Assembly (NCBI GenBank): GCA_036501825.1
Contig: DASXZP010000023.1
Coordinates: 1-64,000, forward strand
Source of the DNA: JAFECT01 sp036501825
GTDB lineage: Bacteria > Pseudomonadota > Alphaproteobacteria > Caulobacterales > Caulobacteraceae
Length of the DNA: 64,000 bases
Direction: 5' to 3'
Under the pieces are notes generated by a model. It saw nothing but the letters and a program-made list of their open reading frames with translations, was not told the DNA's origin and searched no databases. Each line of letters opens with the position of its first letter. The stretch's first letter is position 1. The translations under genes were made by a program, and so were the position numbers. This document shows, one piece after another, positions 60,633-64,000 of this stretch.

Positions 60633-60727
60633 GGTGGAGGGCTCCGGGGACTGGCCGCAATGAGCCCGCTTAGCCGTAGGGCCGCCCCTCCGCAAGCCGC
60701 CCCTGTATTGGCGTGCTATGGGGCGCC

Positions 60728-61198
60728 ATGCCCTGGCGCCGCAGCATCGAGCCCTTCACCCGCCCCCTGTTCTTCACTTTCGCGCGCCTGAAGCGCGGCA
60801 TGACGCTGGGCGTCCGCGCGGTGGTGACCGATGAAACCGGGCGCGTGCTCCTGGTCGAGCACACCTATGTACCCGGCTGGCACCTGCCCGGCGGCGGCGT
60901 CGAACGCGGCGAGACCGCCGAGACCGCGATCGTGCGCGAACTGCAGGAAGAAGCCGGCGTCGAGCCGACCTCGCCGCCGCGCCTGATCTCGATCCATTCG
61001 AACGAGACCGCGTTTCGCGGTGATCACGTGCTGGTCTATCGCGTCGACGCCTGGCGCGAGGTCGCCTCCTCCGCCCAGGGCGAGATTCTGCGCCGCGACT
61101 TTTTTGCGCCGGACGCCCTGCCGCACGACGTCACCGCCGGCACGCGCCGCCGCATCGCCGAAGCCCTCGGCGCCGATAACGCGACGCCGCACTGGTGA
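60728..61198 (+). CDS. Nudix hydrolase
   Basis: 156 residues from the ATG at 60728; a GTG at 60713 is also possible. The Nudix box is complete: GGVERGETAETAIVREL then QEEAGV (GX5EX7REUXEEXGU). The beta strand before it, RVLLVEHTYVPGWHLPGGG, is typical. The N-terminal segment 'RSIEPFTRPLFFTFARLKRG' is amphipathic. Such enzymes hydrolyse nucleoside diphosphates linked to a moiety X; the substrate is unknown. It converges on the operon starting at the right edge. Confidence 0.92.
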   Translation: MPWRRSIEPFTRPLFFTFARLKRGMTLGVRAVVTDETGRVLLVEHTYVPGWHLPGGGVERGETAETAIVRELQEEAGVEPTSPPRLISIHSNETAFRGDHVLVYRVDAWREVASSAQGEILRRDFFAPDALPHDVTAGTRRRIAEALGADNATPHW

Positions 61199-61208
61199 AG
61201 CCTGCGGG

Positions 61209-61415
61209 TTATTTCGGCCGCGCTGTCATGTATCGCAGGCCCACCGCCGCGATGACGAGACCAAAGGCGGTCATGGCCGTTCCCACGATGCCGGACAGCA
61301 CATAGATTGACGGGTTTTCGGGCTGCGCCGTGAGCACGTTCCAGGTGCAGGTTCCACACAGCCCTGCCCAACAGGCGCCGAAAGCGAAAAGCACGCCGCT
61401 CGAAAATCGGCTCAT
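61209..61415 (-). CDS. Small two-helix membrane protein
   Basis: 68 residues from the ATG at 61415. Helices VLFAFGACWAGLCGTCTWNV and IYVLSGIVGTAMTAFGLVIA. The first helix has LCGTCT, nearly the same as LCGVCT in the neighbour upstream. It is the last gene of the operon that begins with the Lgt-like gene and the radical SAM gene. Function unknown. Confidence 0.65.
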   Translation of the reverse strand: MSRFSSGVLFAFGACWAGLCGTCTWNVLTAQPENPSIYVLSGIVGTAMTAFGLVIAAVGLRYMTARPK

Positions 61416-61456
61416 CGCACCGAGCCTCCCTGCGCAGGCGCCGCCGGTCGCTGCAT

Positions 61457-61912
61457 CTAACCCTCCGCCTTGGCTTTGTATGAACGGATCAGCGAGCGAC
61501 CGAAGACTGCGATCAGAACCCCGATGACGATCGGTACGCCGCCGAACAGGAACGGCAACGCGAAAGCTCCACCGATCGACCTGGCGAGACCATGCCGATT
61601 CTGGGCGTCGTTCACGACGCCGGGTATCAGGATTGCCCATCCGGCCAGGGTGCATACGCCGCAGAGCGCCACGATGAGCACCCCTGCCGAGAGAACAAGG
61701 CGGCCGAGAAAAAGTCGCATCGGCCGCCCCGAGTCGGCTCCGGGTTGCGGCGCCATCGCGAGCCACCCGCCGCCGATGAACATGACCGCCAGCGCCAAGC
61801 CAACTGGCGCTAATGGCGATAGGCCGAGGGCGGCGACCGCTGCGCCGCCCAGACAGAGGACGCCCAGCGCGAAGAGGACGTAGCTTGCGACGTTGCGCCC
61901 GCGGTTGTCCAT
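61457..61912 (-). CDS. Four-helix membrane protein
   Basis: 151 residues from the ATG at 61912. About four helices: VASYVLFALGVLCLGGAAVA, PVGLALAVMFIGGGWLAMAP, 'LVLSAGVLIVALCGVCTLAG' and 'FALPFLFGGVPIVIGVLIAV'. The LCGVCT pair of cysteines recurs in the following gene. The start overlaps by one base the stop of the radical SAM gene (TGATG), so it is translationally coupled to it and should belong to the same process. No family known. Confidence 0.7.
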   Translation of the reverse strand: MDNRGRNVASYVLFALGVLCLGGAAVAALGLSPLAPVGLALAVMFIGGGWLAMAPQPGADSGRPMRLFLGRLVLSAGVLIVALCGVCTLAGWAILIPGVVNDAQNRHGLARSIGGAFALPFLFGGVPIVIGVLIAVFGRSLIRSYKAKAEG

Positions 61913-63351
61913 CAGGCGCGACCCTTGGCCAGCGCCGCGGCGCCAGGCGCGCCGCTGCGATAGAAGGTGTTGTAGGTGTCGAAGGGAATGATGCGGCCGT
62001 CGGGTTCGACGAAGTGCACGCAGGACCGTTTCACCGTGCCTAGGTCGAAGTTGAAGCGGTCGAGGAACTGGCTCACGACCACACGGAAGGTGTCGGCGTA
62101 GGAAATCTCCTGCGGTACTGCGGCCTGTGGCAGGCAGCACAGCAGGCCGGCGAGTTTTTCTGAGGTGTCGGCTTGAGCGGTCGACAACGACAGCAGGTCG
62201 AACACGCGCTTTTGCAGCTCGGGATGGCTTTCAAAGGTCACGGTGTTGGGCGCCGCCGCCACCAGCAGTTCGCGCGGCAGCAGCGACGTGATCGGCGTGA
62301 CCCGTTCGCCGTTCCTCAATCCGTAGCCGATGCAGATCTGGTCGGGATTGCACGGCAAGGGGATCATGTCCTCGAGCGCGAAGACGCCCGCCTCGGCAAT
62401 TCGTCGGCGAATCTCCGACAGCACAATGCGGTGCGTCTTGGGGTCGAAGCCTTCGTTGCGGCCCGCGTCCTGGATCGGCTGGAACGTCACGCCTCGGACA
62501 CAGCGCCATTGCAAGGCATAGCGGACGATACCGGCGATCTCGTCGTCGTTCACGCCGCGCTTGAGCGTGACCACCAGCGTGGTCGAGACGCCCGCCCGCT
62601 CAAGCGCCTCCAGCGCCTCGACGCGCACCTTGGTCAGGTCGGCGCCGCGAAGCGCCATCAGGGCGTCGCGTTTCAGCGAATCGAACTGCAGATAGACCTC
62701 GAACCCGGGCATATATTTGGCGAGCCGTTCCGCGAAACCGGCTTCGCGCGCGATGCGCAGGCCATTGGTGTTGATCATCAAGTGCCGGATCGGCCGCCGC
62801 TTCGCCGCGTCGAGGATGTCGAAGAACCGGGGATGGATCGTCGGCTCGCCGCCGGAGATCTGCACCAGGTCCGGCTCGCCCTCGGACTCGACCAGAATAT
62901 CGAACATGCGTTCGATCTCCGCGAGCGGGCGATGACCTTCGCGCTTGACCGAACTGTCGGCGAAACAGACCGGGCACGTCAGGTTGCACGCCTCGTTCAC
63001 CTCGACGATGGCAAGACACGAGTGTTGTTCGTGATCGGGGCACAGCCCGCAGTCGAAAGGACAGCCGTGCTCCGTGCGCGTCTGCGCCGTATGCGGCCGG
63101 TCGCCGGGTTTCAGCCACTCCTTCTGGCTCTTCCAATAGGCGACGTCGTCGCTGACCAAGGTCTTCATGACGCCATGGTCGCGGCACCGCTTCAGATAGA
63201 AGACCTTGTCGTCTTCGACGATCACCTTGGCGGGGACGAGGCCGTAGCAGGTCTCGCACAAGCTGGTGGTCTGACCGAAGAACAAATAGGGCGCGACCTT
63301 ACGCGCTGGCGCGTCCCGCATCGGCGCGCTGACGGCCGAGGTCCCGTCCAT
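61912..63351 (-). CDS. Radical SAM enzyme, tetraether-synthase (Tes)/MJ0619-like
   Basis: 479 residues from the ATG at 63351, seven nt after GGGGGA; 63366 and 63321 are alternatives. Radical SAM cluster CNLTCPVC (Cys122, 126, 129). N-terminal extra Cys sites: CETC (32, 35), C56, then GCPFDCGLCPDHEQHSC (97, 101, 104, 112). ISGGEPTIHPRF binds SAM. C-terminal CVHFVEPDGRIIPFDTYN. This layout is the one of the archaeal tetraether lipid synthase Tes and of MJ0619, which couple or modify lipid chains. The bacterial function here is inferred, supported by the Lgt-like lipid enzyme directly upstream, whose 3' end it overlaps by about 50 nt. Confidence 0.88.
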   Translation of the reverse strand: MDGTSAVSAPMRDAPARKVAPYLFFGQTTSLCETCYGLVPAKVIVEDDKVFYLKRCRDHGVMKTLVSDDVAYWKSQKEWLKPGDRPHTAQTRTEHGCPFDCGLCPDHEQHSCLAIVEVNEACNLTCPVCFADSSVKREGHRPLAEIERMFDILVESEGEPDLVQISGGEPTIHPRFFDILDAAKRRPIRHLMINTNGLRIAREAGFAERLAKYMPGFEVYLQFDSLKRDALMALRGADLTKVRVEALEALERAGVSTTLVVTLKRGVNDDEIAGIVRYALQWRCVRGVTFQPIQDAGRNEGFDPKTHRIVLSEIRRRIAEAGVFALEDMIPLPCNPDQICIGYGLRNGERVTPITSLLPRELLVAAAPNTVTFESHPELQKRVFDLLSLSTAQADTSEKLAGLLCCLPQAAVPQEISYADTFRVVVSQFLDRFNFDLGTVKRSCVHFVEPDGRIIPFDTYNTFYRSGAPGAAALAKGRA

Positions 63352-64000
63352 AGGCCCATCCCCCATAGGCGACCAGCGACAGGCTGATCAGGTGGAACAG
63401 ATTGAACGGTCCGAAGAGCGTTGGATAGGGCTTGAAGAACTCCCAAAGAAAGCGCTGGGCCCCGTACCAAGCCGCCATCACGTAGAAGCCGCGCCGCAGG
63501 GCCCAGGGCGCACGGCGCTGAAGGCCCCAGACAAACAGGGCCAGAAAAGCAGCCATAGACAAGGATTCATAAATCTGGACCGGATGCCGCGCGACACCGT
63601 CGCCAAGGTCGACGCCCCAGGGCAGGCGCGTGGGCGTACCGTATGTGCGGTCAGGCAGGCCCGCGAACAGACACCCCCAGCGCCCAACCACGACTCCCAT
63701 CGCAAACGGACCCGCGAAGATCACGCCGGTCGACCCGCGAATGCGCCGGATAGCCTTGTACAGCTCCACCCCCACGATCGCGCCCAGCAAGGCGCCCGCG
63801 ACGCTGTGCGAAAGGGTTGGGATCGCGCCGCGCAAAGTATTGAGCGAGCCGGACAACCAGGCGCCGCCCATGGCGCCGGCCGCCAGAGCCAGAAAATAGC
63901 CGGTGTCCGTCTGGGCCGCGATGCGTTGCGCCTCGGCCTTCAGCCGCCAACGGTAAAGTGCGACCCCCGTCGCCGCGCCGGCGATCCAGGCGAGCGCATC
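63299..64000 (-). CDS. Lgt-like (prolipoprotein diacylglyceryl transferase family) membrane enzyme, 5' end outside window
   Basis: The frame has no stop from 63299 to the window edge, so the visible 233 codons are the C-terminal part; the Met at 63871 is internal. Helices alternate with Lgt-like motifs: GRWGCLFAGLPDRTYG stands where Lgt has GRxGNFxNxExxG, and ARHPVQIYESL matches the Lgt R-HPxQLYE element. 'RGFYVMAAWYGAQRFLWEFF' is also as in Lgt. The Asn/Glu changes say it is not the housekeeping lgt gene but a relative that may move a diacylglyceryl or similar lipid group. It is first of an operon with the Tes-like radical SAM enzyme. Confidence 0.85.
   Translation of the reverse strand, partial: DALAWIAGAATGVALYRWRLKAEAQRIAAQTDTGYFLALAAGAMGGAWLSGSLNTLRGAIPTLSHSVAGALLGAIVGVELYKAIRRIRGSTGVIFAGPFAMGVVVGRWGCLFAGLPDRTYGTPTRLPWGVDLGDGVARHPVQIYESLSMAAFLALFVWGLQRRAPWALRRGFYVMAAWYGAQRFLWEFFKPYPTLFGPFNLFHLISLSLVAYGGWAYGRDLGRQRADAGRASA

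Overview
This window looks like the chromosome of a high-GC alphaproteobacterium, most likely in or near Caulobacteraceae (Caulobacter/Phenylobacterium-like). That is an inference from very high GC, frequent GTG/TTG starts, two large TonB-dependent receptors, tandem TPR-sulfotransferases, CHRD/DUF3617/DUF4142 envelope proteins and tightly packed operons. No rRNA, integrase, transposase, phage gene or CRISPR array was seen, and no stretch longer than 300 bases lacks a gene.

Layout. 1-2.8 kb: partial membrane-anchored protein (its paralogue is at 53.8-54.5 kb), small ACP-like protein flanked by two copies of a short intergenic repeat, and two secreted unknowns; this part is visibly less GC-rich. 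2.8-8.4 kb: trypsin-like protease, SDR and GMC oxidoreductases, a palindromic intergenic element, and oligopeptidase B. 8.6-14.2 kb: TonB receptor with a strong terminator, GNAT acetyltransferase, VirJ/AcvB-like hydrolase, secreted MetX-fold hydrolase. 14.2-20.9 kb: leftward cluster of three paralogous TPR-sulfotransferases and a TPR-glycosyltransferase-like protein. 20.9-28.2 kb: TetR regulator with MFS carrier, divergent TonB receptor, alpha/beta hydrolase and acyl-CoA synthetase; palindromes in the divergent regions suggest one uptake/catabolic locus. 28.2-29.4 kb: DUF4142 plus cupredoxin lipoprotein and a short SnoaL-like protein.

29.6-37.6 kb: a three-gene, translationally coupled signalling operon headed by an 1848-residue soluble hybrid kinase with eight near-identical 92-residue HAMP units, then a hybrid kinase with receivers at both ends, then a lone receiver. 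37.7-44.6 kb: cysteine-peptidase-like protein, DUF5996, degenerate CPBP membrane protein divergent from an Lrp regulator, huge sortilin-like propeller protein, CHRD protein. 44.6-53.6 kb: NatAB-like ABC exporter, membrane-anchored PAF-AH-like hydrolase, small basic protein, polysaccharide deacetylase, YkgJ Cys-cluster protein, CFA synthase and family-2 glycosyltransferase. 53.8-57.2 kb: the second paralogue, tRNA-Gln, tRNA-Pro, TetR and XRE-cupin regulators around a palindromic operator, small GNAT, DUF3617 lipoprotein. 57.2-60.6 kb: leftward operon of a 26-residue membrane peptide, a CaCA-antiporter-like protein lacking its acidic motif, a pteridine-reductase-like SDR, FolB and two DUF4870-type membrane proteins. 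60.7-64 kb: Nudix hydrolase, then a leftward operon running off the window end.

The most interesting loci are that last operon (Lgt-like enzyme, radical SAM protein of the tetraether-synthase/MJ0619 type, two small membrane proteins), a candidate unusual lipid-modification pathway; the poly-HAMP phosphorelay; and the TPR-sulfotransferase cluster.
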